Assembly: GCA_965247915.1 (NCBI GenBank)
Contig: OZ252048.1
Span: 2,294,001-2,358,000 of the forward strand
Source: JAKZRT01 sp965247915
GTDB lineage: Bacteria > Pseudomonadota > Alphaproteobacteria > Rhodobacterales > Rhodobacteraceae
DNA: 64,000 nt
Direction: 5' to 3'
Shown here piece after piece: positions 15,988 to 25,183 of this stretch. The number at the start of each line of letters is the position of its first letter. Position 1 is the first letter of the stretch. Position numbers and translations under genes: made by a program. A model generated the notes under the pieces. That model did no database searches. It had not been told where the DNA came from and saw nothing but the letters and a program-made list of their open reading frames with translations.

Positions 15988-16084
15988 CCTCTCCCCCATC
16001 CCCTCTCCCCGCGGGAGAGGGAGCCGCCTGATCGCGTGAGTGCGCTTCCCCCCTCCGTCTCGGAGGGAGGTTGGGCGAGAGGCT
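15988..16084. repeat. C/G-rich intergenic palindromic repeat, family A copy 1
   Basis: It begins with CCTCTCCCCCATCCCCTCTCC and ends in a G-rich complementary arm, with an inner CGCGGGAGAGGG hairpin. Related ~100-bp copies lie at 18023-18123 and 36047-36145 in the same orientation. This copy is downstream of ctaD. Confidence 0.85.
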
Positions 16085-16115
16085 GTCGAAACGGCGCTTG
16101 CGGGCGGCCCATCAC

Positions 16116-16147
16116 AAACAAAAAAGGCCCCGGTCGCAGCCGGAGCC
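16116..16147 (-). terminator. Rho-independent terminator of ctaD
   Basis: On the minus strand an 8-bp stem GGCTCCGG/CCGGGGCC with a 6-base loop is followed by a run of T residues. It lies about 45 bases after the ctaD stop. Confidence 0.8.
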
Positions 16148-16189
16148 CATGCTAAGATCTCATCCGTTCTCAGGGCACGGGCCGAACTA

Positions 16190-17869
16190 TCAATAGTCGT
16201 GGCTGTGGTCCCAATCTTCCTTCAGGGGAAGAATTTCAAAGGTGTGTTCGGGCGGCGGGGTTGGCAGCGTCCATTCCAGCGTGTCCGCAGCACCGCCCCA
16301 ATAGTTGGGTTCGCTGATCCGCTTGCCCCACCGAAGCGTGTAGACCATCACGCCGAGGAAAAACAGGAACGACGCGAAAGACAGGAACGCGCCCCAGGAT
16401 GAGATCTGGTTCCAATAGGCAAACGCCTCGGGGTAGTCGACATAGCGCCGCGGCATGCCCTGCCTCCCTAAGTAGTGCTGGGGGAAGAAGGTCAGATTGG
16501 CGCCGATGAACATCACCCAGAAATGCAGCTTTCCGGCCCATTCGGGGTATTGCCGCCCGGTCATCTTACCGAGCCAGTAATAGAGCGCGGCAAAGATGCA
16601 GAAAACCGCGCCAAGGCTCATCACATAGTGGAAATGCGCGACCACGTAATAGGTGTCGTGATAGGCACGGTCGATCGGCGCCTGGGCCAGAACGATACCG
16701 GTCACACCGCCCAGGGTGAAGAGAAACAGGAACCCCAGAGCCCAGAGCATCGGGGTTTTGAACTGGATCGATCCGCCCCACATGGTGGCGATCCAGCTGA
16801 AGATCTTGATGCCGGTGGGCACCGCGATGACCATGGTCGCCAGCATGAAGTATTTCTGCTGGGGCAGGCTCAGCCCGACCGTGTACATATGGTGCGCCCA
16901 AACCACAAAGCCTAAGCCCCCGATGCCGATCAGCGCCCAGACCATCGGCAGATAGCCAAACACCGGTTTGCGCGAGAACGTCGAGATCACGTGGCTGACG
17001 ATGCCAAAGCCCGGCATGATGATGATGTAGACTTCCGGGTGGCCGAAGAACCACAGGATGTGCTGGTAAAGGATCGGATCGCCGCCGCCCGAGGGGTCAA
17101 AGAACGTCGTGCCGAAATTGCGGTCGGTCAGCAGCATGGTGATGGCGCCGGCCAGAACCGGCAGCGCCAGAAGAATGAGCCAGGCGGTGACAAAGATCGA
17201 CCAGGCGAAAAGCGGCACTTTGAACAGCGTCATGCCCGGTGCGCGCATGTTCAGGAACGTGGTGATCATGTTGATCGCGCCCAAGATCGACGAGGCCCCC
17301 GAGAGGTGGACGGCGAATATCGCCAGGTCCATCGACCAGCCCTGTTCGTTGACCGAAAGCGGCGGGTAGAGCACCCACCCCACCCCCGACCCGGCCTGAC
17401 CATTGCCGCCGGGGCTGAGCACCGAAGCGATCGCCAGCGAAGTTCCGGCGACAAACATCCAATACGAAAGGTTGTTCATCCGCGGGAAGGCCATATCCGG
17501 CGCGCCGATGTGCAGGGGCATGAAATAATTGCCGAAACCGCCGAAGAGCACCGGAATGACCACAAAGAACATCATCAGAATGCCGTGGCCGGTGACCAGC
17601 ACGTTCCAGATATGCCCGTTCGGTGTACAGATGTCGCCCGCGCCCGCCGCCGTCAGCCGCGCGCCTTCCAGGCACATGTACTGAACGCCGGGGTCCAACA
17701 GCTCCATCCGCATGTAGACGGTGAAGGCGACCGAGACAAAGCCGACCGCGCCGCCGGTCAGAATGTAGAGGATGCCGATGTCCTTGTGATTGGTCGACAT
17801 GAACCAGCGGGTAAAGAACGACCGCTCGGTCTGATGTGCATCGTGGCCATGGGTGGCTGCGTCGGCCAT
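16190..17869 (-). CDS. ctaD: Cytochrome c oxidase (aa3 type) subunit I
   Basis: This is the catalytic subunit of the proton-pumping aa3 oxidase in the inner membrane, carrying heme a and the heme a3-CuB centre. The 559 residues include about 12 membrane helices. Visible motifs are FMSTNHKDIGILY near the N terminus, GGFGNYFMPL, WFFGHPEVYIIIMPGFG with a CuB histidine and the cross-linked tyrosine, WAHHMYTVG, and YYVVAHFHYVMSLG with heme ligands. It stands alone, without subunit II/III genes, as in Paracoccus ctaD loci. A terminator follows it and a divergent secreted-protein gene lies upstream. Confidence 0.97.
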   Translation of the reverse strand: MADAATHGHDAHQTERSFFTRWFMSTNHKDIGILYILTGGAVGFVSVAFTVYMRMELLDPGVQYMCLEGARLTAAGAGDICTPNGHIWNVLVTGHGILMMFFVVIPVLFGGFGNYFMPLHIGAPDMAFPRMNNLSYWMFVAGTSLAIASVLSPGGNGQAGSGVGWVLYPPLSVNEQGWSMDLAIFAVHLSGASSILGAINMITTFLNMRAPGMTLFKVPLFAWSIFVTAWLILLALPVLAGAITMLLTDRNFGTTFFDPSGGGDPILYQHILWFFGHPEVYIIIMPGFGIVSHVISTFSRKPVFGYLPMVWALIGIGGLGFVVWAHHMYTVGLSLPQQKYFMLATMVIAVPTGIKIFSWIATMWGGSIQFKTPMLWALGFLFLFTLGGVTGIVLAQAPIDRAYHDTYYVVAHFHYVMSLGAVFCIFAALYYWLGKMTGRQYPEWAGKLHFWVMFIGANLTFFPQHYLGRQGMPRRYVDYPEAFAYWNQISSWGAFLSFASFLFFLGVMVYTLRWGKRISEPNYWGGAADTLEWTLPTPPPEHTFEILPLKEDWDHSHDY

Positions 17870-18286
17870 GCGTGCCTCCAGCTTGGTGTTGTATATCGGC
17901 GGCGCGCGCGCGCCTCTGGGTTGGCAACTTCACTAGAGGCTTGCGGGCGCAGGGGCAATGTCCCAAGCCCGGTCAGAGGTTGTAATATTGTCGCGGGCTG
18001 GTTGAGGTTGAATTGCTGCGACGGCCTCTCCCCCACCCCCTCTCCGGGGCGGAGAGGGGAGCCGCTTTTGGCAAGCGGTGCGCTCCCAACCTTCCTTTGG
18101 GAAAGGGGAGGTGGGGGGAGGGCAGATGGCGTTGAGCTGGCGCAACTTCGGCTTATCCCGACAAATCCGGCAACCGGGCGGAGACGGTCCGGGCCTGGAC
18201 GTCACATTGTTGTCAAACTTGGGTGCAATAAGGCCTGCGCAGGGCGGTATCGTCTTGTGTTGTGTCTTCGTTTCGAAGCGTCGAAA
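17870..18286. other. 417-base divergent intergenic region between ctaD and the BON-repeat gene
   Basis: It must hold the promoters of both divergent genes. The only clear structure I see is the family A repeat at 18023-18123. No convincing sigma-70 pair or further gene could be assigned. Confidence 0.6.
18023..18123. repeat. C/G-rich intergenic palindromic repeat, family A copy 2
   Basis: It starts CCTCTCCCCCACCCCCTCTCC and ends GGGGAGGTGGGGGGAGGG, with an inner GGCGGAGAGGGG arm and an AGCCGCTTTTGGCAAGCGGT hairpin. It belongs to the same family as 15988-16084 and 36047-36145. Confidence 0.85.
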
Positions 18287-19378
18287 ATGGATAGATCATC
18301 CTCAATGCACGACAATGCCACATCAAAGCCCAGGCTGCGCCGCCGCATCGTTGCCGCCGCAGCGATCACGCTTTGCGCGCAGGGCTTTGCGGCTTCGGCC
18401 CAGACCCAGGTCGCGGCGCTCGACGGCTCGGCGGCCACAGCCCCGGCAGAAGCCGCCGCTGTGGTGGATGGCATTCAGGTCCAGCAGGGGGTCACCACCT
18501 CCAGCCTCGAGATCCTGGTCAACGGCGCAGTTGCGCTGAAAAGCAACACCCAGTTCTCTGAACTTTCCATCGCAAACCCCGATATTGCCGATATTTCGAC
18601 GCTGACTGACCGGTCGATCTATGTGCTGGGCAAAAACCCTGGCCGCACCACGCTGATGCTGTTTGGTGACAACGGACAGGTCATGTCGATGGTCAACATC
18701 ACCGTGGCGCCCGATATTACCGAATTCAAGGAACGGCTGGTGATGATCCTGCCCGACGAAAACATTCAGGCGTTCACCGCCAACGACGGCATCGTGATGG
18801 CCGGGACGATCAGCTCGCAGACCCATATGGATCAGGCACTGGAACTGGCATACCGCTATGCGCCCGGGCGCGTTTCCAACCTGATGGTGCTCGAGGCGCG
18901 CGAGACACCGGGCATCGACATCGGCGCTTTGCGCGCCGACCTGCGCAGGGCCCTGCCCGATGCCGCGATCGACGCGCGACTTGACGGCGAAGAGATCGTG
19001 CTGACCGGTACGGTTACGCAAGCCGCGCATATCAACATCGCGACCGGGATGGCCCGGCTCTACGCCCGTGACCAGGTCAGCAATCTCATGACAGTCGAAG
19101 TGCCCTACGTGGCGCCCAACGCCGACGAACTGTCTGCCAAACTTCTGGAAATTCTGCCCGGCGAGGCGATCACGGTCCACACCGTCAGCCAAAGCGTGAT
19201 TCTGTCGGGGTCGGTCAGTTCGCCCGAGCGCATGACCCAAGCGGTCCAACTGGCCCAGCTTTTCGCCCCGCAAAGCGAAATCTCGAACCTGCTGTCGGTG
19301 GCGGCAACCGAGACCTGTTTCATCCGCACCCGCCGCGGTGCCGATGTAATCACCACGGCCATTCCCTGTCACGAATAA
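18287..19378 (+). CDS. Secreted pilus-assembly N-terminal/BON-repeat protein (CpaC-like, no secretin domain)
   Basis: This 363-residue protein has a signal peptide (RRRIVAAAAITLCAQGFAASAQ) and a CpaC/RcpA-type N-terminal domain (SLEILVNGAVAL, then IYVLGKNPGRTTLMLFG). Three tandem BON-like repeats of about 65 residues follow: EFKERLVMILPDENIQ, LRADLRRALPDAAIDA and LSAKLLEILPGEAITV. Each ends in a VSNLM-type strand. CpaC secretins use such domains in the periplasm before a C-terminal secretin barrel, but here the protein ends CFIRTRRGADVITTAIPCHE with no barrel. It is likely periplasmic or outer-membrane associated. No tad genes are nearby. The start is uncertain; an internal ATG at 18305 is possible. 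Confidence 0.75.
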   Translation: MDRSSSMHDNATSKPRLRRRIVAAAAITLCAQGFAASAQTQVAALDGSAATAPAEAAAVVDGIQVQQGVTTSSLEILVNGAVALKSNTQFSELSIANPDIADISTLTDRSIYVLGKNPGRTTLMLFGDNGQVMSMVNITVAPDITEFKERLVMILPDENIQAFTANDGIVMAGTISSQTHMDQALELAYRYAPGRVSNLMVLEARETPGIDIGALRADLRRALPDAAIDARLDGEEIVLTGTVTQAAHINIATGMARLYARDQVSNLMTVEVPYVAPNADELSAKLLEILPGEAITVHTVSQSVILSGSVSSPERMTQAVQLAQLFAPQSEISNLLSVAATETCFIRTRRGADVITTAIPCHE

Positions 19379-19457
19379 TGCAGGCCGGGCAGGCCGACCT
19401 TCGCCGACCCGAAAATTAGCCGTTCTGCGGGCCGAAATCCGATGCGCTGAGCAGGGA

Positions 19458-20561
19458 TCAGGCGGCGTCGTCGGCTTTCAGCTCGCCGGAGGCAATTTGC
19501 TCGGCTTCGATAGATTCGAACAGCGCCTGAAAATTGCCCTCGCCAAAGCCGTCGTCGCCTTTGCGCTGGATGAACTCGAAAAAGATCGGGCCAATCAATG
19601 TTTTGGAGAATATCTGCAACAGGATCCGGGTCTCGCCGCCGTCGATCACGCCTTCACCGTCGATCAGGATGCCGTGTTTTTTCATCCGATCGACCGGTTC
19701 TTCGTGGTCGGTCACGCGGTCGCGGCTCAGCGCATAATATGTGTCAGGTGGCCCGGGCATAAAGCGCAGACCCCGGTCGTGAATTTCGTCGGTGGCGCCG
19801 TAGATGTCACGGGCGCCCACGGCGATATGCTGAATACCCTCGCCTTTGTATTTGTTCAGATAGGCAACGATCTGGCCCTTTTCGCCGCGATCTTGGTTGA
19901 TCGGGATGCGGATGCGTCCGCAGGGCGAGGTCAGCGCGCGTGACGTGAGTCCGGAATATTTGCCTTGAATATCAAAGAAACGTATCTCTTTGAAATTGAA
20001 CAGCTTTCCGTAGAATTCGAACCAGGTGTCCATGTTGCCCTTGAAGACATTATGGGTCAGGTGGTCGAGGTAATAAAACCCAACACCGGTCGGATGCGCG
20101 TTCGAGACCCAGTCAAATTCGTCGTTATAAGGCGAGGTCTCGTAATACCGGTCGACAAAATAGATCAGCGACCCGCCGATACCCCGGATCGCCGGAACAT
20201 CCAGGGTATTGCCGGGGCCTGTGAAGGGTTCGGCACCCGTCCGCACTGCGTGGTCAAAGGCGTGATTGGCATCGACCACGCGCCAGGCCATCGACGGCGC
20301 GCAGGGGCCATGTTCGGCCACGAACGCCTGCGCGTGGCTGCCCGGTTCGCTGTTCAGGACATATGTGATGTCGCCCTGCTGCCAGACCTCGATCGATTTG
20401 GTCTTGTGGGTGGCGGTGTGGACATAGCCCATTTTGGCGAAAAGCCTGCGCAGCTCGGCTGGCTCGGGATGCGCAAATTCGACAAACTCGAAGCCATCGG
20501 TGCCGGCCGGGTTTGCGTCGGTGATCGTGGCTTTCGGGGCATCGTGGGGGAATGGGCCCAT
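19458..20561 (-). CDS. hpd: 4-hydroxyphenylpyruvate dioxygenase
   Basis: This non-heme iron enzyme converts 4-hydroxyphenylpyruvate to homogentisate in tyrosine catabolism. The 367-residue chain has two VOC-type halves. The iron ligands are visible as histidine in YYLDHLTHNVF, histidine in GIQHIAVGARDIY, and glutamate in IGPIFFEFIQRKGDDGFGEGNF, the family's C-terminal signature. The gene is divergent from a Lrp/AsnC regulator 20685-21158, the common arrangement in Rhodobacterales. Homogentisate dioxygenase genes are not adjacent. Confidence 0.96.
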   Translation of the reverse strand: MGPFPHDAPKATITDANPAGTDGFEFVEFAHPEPAELRRLFAKMGYVHTATHKTKSIEVWQQGDITYVLNSEPGSHAQAFVAEHGPCAPSMAWRVVDANHAFDHAVRTGAEPFTGPGNTLDVPAIRGIGGSLIYFVDRYYETSPYNDEFDWVSNAHPTGVGFYYLDHLTHNVFKGNMDTWFEFYGKLFNFKEIRFFDIQGKYSGLTSRALTSPCGRIRIPINQDRGEKGQIVAYLNKYKGEGIQHIAVGARDIYGATDEIHDRGLRFMPGPPDTYYALSRDRVTDHEEPVDRMKKHGILIDGEGVIDGGETRILLQIFSKTLIGPIFFEFIQRKGDDGFGEGNFQALFESIEAEQIASGELKADDAA

Positions 20562-20684
20562 GGCTGGTCTCCTGTGGCTGACTGGCGTTGACGCAGTCTT
20601 ATCGCATCCCCTGCGACTTTATTGCGCATATTTTGTTAATAACGGGGGTTTTTCTGCGTGAAATTTTGTGATACTCCCAAAACC

Positions 20685-21158
20685 ATGCAGATTTCCAGCA
20701 TCAAACTTGACGCAACCGACGCCCGGCTTTTGTCCATCCTGCAGACCGATGCCCAGATCACCGCCGAGGCGCTCGGGCGCGCCCTGAACCTGTCGTCCAG
20801 CCAGGCCGGAAGGCGACGCCAGCGGCTCGAAGCGGCGGGGTTGATCCGCGCCTATGCCGCGCGGCTTGATGCCGATGCCCTGGGTCTTTCCGTACAGGCC
20901 TTCATTCAGGTGCAGATGGCGACGCACAAACCCGATCTGGTTGAGACATTTGCGCGGCTGGTGGCGCATGAGCCGCGGATCACCTCGGCCTTCACGCTGA
21001 CCGGCGAGGCCGATTACCTGTTGCGGGTCTACTGCCCCGACCTGGCGGCCCTGAACCAGCTGATCCACGAGCGTATCTTGCCGCATCCGGCGGTGGCGCG
21101 GGTGCAAAGCCAGATCGTGATGGATCAGCTGAAGCCGGACGCGCCGCTGCCGGTGTGA
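20685..21158 (+). CDS. Lrp/AsnC-family regulator, probable regulator of hpd
   Basis: This 157-residue regulator has an N-terminal helix-turn-helix (LDATDARLLSILQTDAQITAEALGRALNLSSSQAGRRRQRLEAAGLI) and a C-terminal RAM domain (ITSAFTLTGEADYLLRVYC). It is transcribed away from hpd with ~120 bases between, so it likely controls hpd and itself (inference). The ATG at 20685 fits family N termini; a GTG at 20658 could add nine residues. The stop is one base from the convergent nagA stop. Confidence 0.9.
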   Translation: MQISSIKLDATDARLLSILQTDAQITAEALGRALNLSSSQAGRRRQRLEAAGLIRAYAARLDADALGLSVQAFIQVQMATHKPDLVETFARLVAHEPRITSAFTLTGEADYLLRVYCPDLAALNQLIHERILPHPAVARVQSQIVMDQLKPDAPLPV

Positions 21159-21159
21159 T

Positions 21160-22308
21160 TCATGCCTGGAATGTCGAGACCAATGCCGGGGTCTGAAAGC
21201 CTGTCAGCCCGGCATCGAGCAGCAGCAAATCTTCGACCCTTAACCCGCCCAGGATCGGCGCGGGCGCTGCCTGACCGCGAACCACCGCCATCGGAATGCC
21301 GGTCGCCATGCGCAGCGCCGTCTCTAAGTCAACGCCGGCGTGGTGGACCAGCCTGTGCACAGAGCCCAGCATCGTGACATGGGTGCCCGCCAGACTGCCC
21401 TCGGCGTTGATCAGGTGGCCATCGGTTAGCGTGACGGTTTCGCCGTAAAGCCTGAACCGGTCGGGCCCGCCCACGGTTGGCATGGCGTCCGAGACCAGGA
21501 AGGTGCGGTCGGGCACCGGGCGCGCCCGTAGCGCCAGCGCCACCATTTCATCGGCAACATGGATGCCATCACAAATTATCCCGGCGTAAGCGTCCGAATT
21601 GATTGCCGCGCCAACAACCCCTGGCGCGCGGTTTAGCATCGGCGACATGGCGTTGAAAAGATGGGTGAAACAATTGGCCCCTGCGGCCAGCGCCGCGCGC
21701 GTCTGGTCGGCTGTGGCATCGCTGTGACCGAGCGAGACGATGCAGCCCATGGCGGCCAGACGGGCGATCTGATCGGGTGTTGCAGCCTCGGGTGCTAGGG
21801 TGATCATTGTCGGAATGCCTGCCGCGCGCAGGCGCCTGGCATGGGCAAGCGTCGTGGCATCGAGCGGCCGCACGAACCGCGTGGCGTGGGTGCCCCGCCG
21901 ACTGGGCGCGATGTGCGGGCCTTCGATGTGGATGCCCAGAATATCCGGGCCGTACCGCCAGTCGAGGATCGCCTCGACGGCCCGGTCCAGAACTTCGGGC
22001 GCATCGGTGATCACGGTCGGCAGGATATGCGTAGTGCCAAAGCGCCGGTGCGCCGCGGCAATTTTGCCTAAGCCCGAGGGCGTGGGATCGTCGTTGAACA
22101 GCACCCCGCCGCCGCCGTTGACCTGAAGATCGACAAAGCCGGGGGTCAGGATGCCGGTCAGGCAGGTCACGTCCGGTCCGGTCTGCAACTGGCCTGCGGG
22201 CACCAGTCCCGCGACCCGGCCCTGGGCCAGCTCAACCGCCGCGCCCGGGTGCAGTGAGACACCGTCAAACACCTGATCGGGCCGCAGGAATTGCTGTGCC
22301 CCCGACAT
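21160..22308 (-). CDS. nagA: N-acetylglucosamine-6-phosphate deacetylase (NagA/AgaA type)
   Basis: This 382-residue amidohydrolase removes acetate from N-acetylhexosamine-6-phosphate. Metal-binding and catalytic motifs are visible: GFVDLQVNGGGG early, HIEGPHIAPSRRGTH, VSLGHSDATADQT, and FTHLFNAMSPMLNRAPG followed by ICDGIHVADE and LVSDAMPTVG with the catalytic aspartate. It is last in a minus-strand operon whose other members handle both GlcNAc-6-P and GalNAc-6-P, so either substrate is possible. Its start overlaps the upstream chimeric gene's stop by one base. It appears intact. Confidence 0.94.
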   Translation of the reverse strand: MSGAQQFLRPDQVFDGVSLHPGAAVELAQGRVAGLVPAGQLQTGPDVTCLTGILTPGFVDLQVNGGGGVLFNDDPTPSGLGKIAAAHRRFGTTHILPTVITDAPEVLDRAVEAILDWRYGPDILGIHIEGPHIAPSRRGTHATRFVRPLDATTLAHARRLRAAGIPTMITLAPEAATPDQIARLAAMGCIVSLGHSDATADQTRAALAAGANCFTHLFNAMSPMLNRAPGVVGAAINSDAYAGIICDGIHVADEMVALALRARPVPDRTFLVSDAMPTVGGPDRFRLYGETVTLTDGHLINAEGSLAGTHVTMLGSVHRLVHHAGVDLETALRMATGIPMAVVRGQAAPAPILGGLRVEDLLLLDAGLTGFQTPALVSTFQA

Positions 22309-24116
22309 CAGGCCGCCGCCTCTTGCTGGGCGCGATCGGTTACGAAATAGGGATCAAGTGCTGCGTGAACGCTGGCTTGCAAATGCCGGTCCGGCATCGC
22401 CCCGGTCAGCGCCTCGGCGCGGTCAAGCAGCGACCGCGAAAAAACCTGCAGCAAAAGCGAATCCGGCAGCGCCGCGCCGCCCGTCCAGTCGCGCAGCTCG
22501 GCCAACGCTGCCTGGGCCTCGGGCAAAGGCCAGTAATAGCGGATGCGGTCGGCCAGCCCGAAATGGCGCGCGGTCAAAAGCGCGGCCGCGTCGCCCCGGT
22601 AATGACCGTTCCAATGCTCGGGCGCCGCGGTCATCAGCCGTTCCATGGCCCGCATCAGCCCGCGCTCCTGCCCCCCCAATAGCCCGCAGATCAGGTCAGG
22701 CCCATAGGCCGCCTGCCGCCAGGCGAAGGTCAGCGCCGGACCGACCTTTTGAAAGGCGAACCCTTGTGCGGCAAGCGTCCGGAAGACCTGCGGATGCTGG
22801 TAGTCGGTCGAATGCGCCTCGAGCACGATCCCCGGCCAGTCGGCCAGGACGACGCGATAGGGCAGCGCCCGGTTGGTGGGGAAATGATGCACATGCATCG
22901 GCGAAAACTCGACGCCGGGTTGCAGGACCAGCCCCGCCACCGCGTCAAAATCGACACCTTGCGCCGCGAAAGCCGTCCTGTGTGCTTCCAGCGTGGCCCG
23001 GGCGCGGGCCGGATCGGTGGCGGGAATGTCGCCGGCCTCACCGGCGCGGGCACCGCCGGGCGGCGGCACTTCGGTACCGATAACGAATATCAGATCGGCG
23101 CGCCCATCTGCGGCCTCGACGCAAGCGCGGGCCAGCAGCGCCGAGCGCGCCGCAGTAACTTCGTCGCCCTGCACCGGGTCTTCGCCCTTGCAGCCTTGCG
23201 AACAATCGAGGTGGATCTTGGTGAACCCCGCAGCGACATAGTCGCGGACCAGCCAGTCTGCCTTGGCCATGGCCGCACCGGCGTCAAGGCCGCGCCAGCC
23301 CTGCGGGCCCAGATGATCGCCGCCAAAGGCAAGCTGCGCCGGGTCAAGCCCGATCTCGGCGGCCATCGCCTGGACAATAGCGATGAAATCGGCCGGGCGC
23401 TGGCCGCTATAGCCGCCATCCTGATTGACCTGGTTCGAGGTCGCCTCAATCACGATCGGGCGATACAGCGCCGCAGCGCGCGACAGCGAAGCCCGGATCA
23501 CTTCCGGGGTAAGCCGGGTGCCGGTCTTGGCCACGGCGATGCGCCCAAGGCCGGGACCCGAGATCAGGGTCTCGACACAGCCCGCACGCCCGCACCCGCA
23601 GGTCACGAGCGGCAGGTTTTCGCGGACGACGATATGGGCGGGTGCGGGAACATGGCCAAATTCGCCGCCGAGATCGCGGGGACCGGGCAACAATTGGCCG
23701 TTTACCGCCACGCCGCCACCAACTCCGGTGCCCAGAATCAGCCCGACAACCGGGTCCGCGCCCCTGCCCGCGCCGAACACCGCCTCGGACAGCGTCAGCG
23801 CCCGGCAGTCGTTGATGAACGGCAGCCCGCGGCCAACCTTGGCGGCAACGTCGGCAACCAGGCGATGACCGGTCGCGGGCAGATTGGCGGTCAGGGCCAT
23901 GCCGGTTTCGGAGTTCACCAGACCGGCAGAGCCAAGCCCAATGGGAATGCGACCCGCCCGGCCCTCCACCCAATTCGCCATCTCGGCAATGGCGTCCAGA
24001 AAATCCGGGTTCTGGCCGAGCGTAGTGGCCCGGTGACGCGCCACCTGCCGCCATTCGGCGTCGAAAACCTGCGCCTCGATCTTGGTGCCGCCGATGTCGA
24101 TGCCCGCCGCGATCAT
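22308..24116 (-). CDS. Chimeric ORF: truncated ROK sugar kinase fused in frame to tagatose-bisphosphate aldolase subunit KbaZ/GatZ
   Basis: The 602-residue frame joins two unrelated proteins. Residues 1 to about 200 are a ROK-family kinase: IDIGGTKIEA, the FINDCRAL aspartate, LGTGVGGGVAVNG and the zinc motif CGCGRAGCVE. They lack the last ~90 residues of a normal ~300-residue kinase. From about residue 204 the protein is KbaZ/GatZ (PEVIRASL, IEATSNQVNQDGGYSG, GGDHLGP, KIHLDCSQGCK, VIGTEVPPPGG, LEAHSTDYQ), lacking its first ~25 residues. KbaZ normally supports KbaY in cleaving tagatose-1,6-bisphosphate; no KbaY gene is here. The chimera has overlapping junctions with agaS upstream and nagA downstream. 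An in-frame deletion is the simplest origin. Kinase activity is doubtful; the KbaZ part might still fold. Confidence 0.85.
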   Translation of the reverse strand: MIAAGIDIGGTKIEAQVFDAEWRQVARHRATTLGQNPDFLDAIAEMANWVEGRAGRIPIGLGSAGLVNSETGMALTANLPATGHRLVADVAAKVGRGLPFINDCRALTLSEAVFGAGRGADPVVGLILGTGVGGGVAVNGQLLPGPRDLGGEFGHVPAPAHIVVRENLPLVTCGCGRAGCVETLISGPGLGRIAVAKTGTRLTPEVIRASLSRAAALYRPIVIEATSNQVNQDGGYSGQRPADFIAIVQAMAAEIGLDPAQLAFGGDHLGPQGWRGLDAGAAMAKADWLVRDYVAAGFTKIHLDCSQGCKGEDPVQGDEVTAARSALLARACVEAADGRADLIFVIGTEVPPPGGARAGEAGDIPATDPARARATLEAHRTAFAAQGVDFDAVAGLVLQPGVEFSPMHVHHFPTNRALPYRVVLADWPGIVLEAHSTDYQHPQVFRTLAAQGFAFQKVGPALTFAWRQAAYGPDLICGLLGGQERGLMRAMERLMTAAPEHWNGHYRGDAAALLTARHFGLADRIRYYWPLPEAQAALAELRDWTGGAALPDSLLLQVFSRSLLDRAEALTGAMPDRHLQASVHAALDPYFVTDRAQQEAAA

Positions 24117-25183
24117 GGCCCCACCTCGTAAAGCGTGACGCCGCTGACCACGCGGGTCAGCGTGCCGCGCCCCTCGAAAGGCGCATCGACGTTGAGGCCA
24201 AGCGCGTCGGACCAGTTGACCGCCAACATCTGGGCGTAGCCCACCATCAGCGGGGCGGCCCAGGCATCGCCCCAGGGTGCTGCGACCTCAACCTCGGCAC
24301 CCGGACCGATCACGGTCAGCGTCGCCTCGGGGAATTGTGACACCAATTCCGCCGCCAGATCAATTTCGTATCTGCGCGCATGCGGATCGGATGAGGCAAA
24401 CAGGAACAGCGCGGTATCGCCGGTGACGAATGATTTCGGCCCATGGCGAAAGCCCAAAGGGCCGTCCCATAGGGCCGGCGTCTGGCCAGCGGTCAGTTCG
24501 AGCACTTTCAGCGCCGCTTCGCGCGCCGCAAAGGCCAGGGGGCCAGTGCCCAGAAACACCGCGCGGTCGGGGCACGGGCGGGGCGCAAATCCTTGGCGCA
24601 GACGCTCGAAAGCGTCGGCCAGCCGGTTCAAACGGTCGGCAAAATCATCGGCGCGTTCCAGCACCCCAAGCGCGGTCAGCAACATCGTCGAAAAACTCGA
24701 AGTCATGGCAAAACCCGCGTCATGCGTTTCGACCGGCAGGACGATGACCTTTTGCGGGCCGGGTGCCGCGCGCGTGGCCAGTGCGCCCCTAGGGTTACAA
24801 GTGATGTTGAGACGCGGCGCAAGCGGGGCCAGCGCATCGAGGGCTTTCAGAACGCCGATGGTCTCTGTACTGTCGCCCGAGCGGCCAAAACTGAAAACCA
24901 AGGGTCTGCGCCCGCGCAGGTAGGTCTGTGGGCGGCTGACGATGTCGGTGCTGGGGACCGCGCGGACGGGTGGGCCTGAGCGGCCCCCCAACGCGGCCGC
25001 GATAATATCACCGATATAGGCCGATGTGCCGGCGCCCGAGAGCCATATTTCGTCAACTTCTTGCGCGCCGATCCAGTCGGCGACCTCGACCGGGTCAAAG
25101 GCCCCGCCCCAGGCGCGCCAGATCGCCGGTTGCGCGGCGATCTCGGCCCAGGTGGCCCATTTATCCAAGTGATCCAGGCTCAT
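24113..25183 (-). CDS. agaS: AgaS-type SIS sugar isomerase/deaminase
   Basis: This 356-residue protein with two SIS domains closely resembles AgaS, which deaminates and isomerises galactosamine-6-phosphate to tagatose-6-phosphate. Family segments include IWLSGAGTSAYIGDIIA, LVFSFGRSGDSTET, ETHDAGFAMTSSFSTML, LGTGPLAFAAREAALKVLELTAG and GPLGFRHGPKSFV. The start at 25183 overlaps the previous gene by four bases (ATGA), and its own stop overlaps the next gene likewise, so it is firmly embedded in the operon. It looks intact, which points to GalNAc as a substrate of the ancestral pathway. Confidence 0.9.
   Translation of the reverse strand: MSLDHLDKWATWAEIAAQPAIWRAWGGAFDPVEVADWIGAQEVDEIWLSGAGTSAYIGDIIAAALGGRSGPPVRAVPSTDIVSRPQTYLRGRRPLVFSFGRSGDSTETIGVLKALDALAPLAPRLNITCNPRGALATRAAPGPQKVIVLPVETHDAGFAMTSSFSTMLLTALGVLERADDFADRLNRLADAFERLRQGFAPRPCPDRAVFLGTGPLAFAAREAALKVLELTAGQTPALWDGPLGFRHGPKSFVTGDTALFLFASSDPHARRYEIDLAAELVSQFPEATLTVIGPGAEVEVAAPWGDAWAAPLMVGYAQMLAVNWSDALGLNVDAPFEGRGTLTRVVSGVTLYEVGP

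Noticed and set aside
16991..18286. Upstream extension of the BON-repeat gene's frame across ctaD
   Set aside because: The frame is open only because of high GC; similarity and a signal peptide begin at 18287, and the rest is antisense to ctaD.
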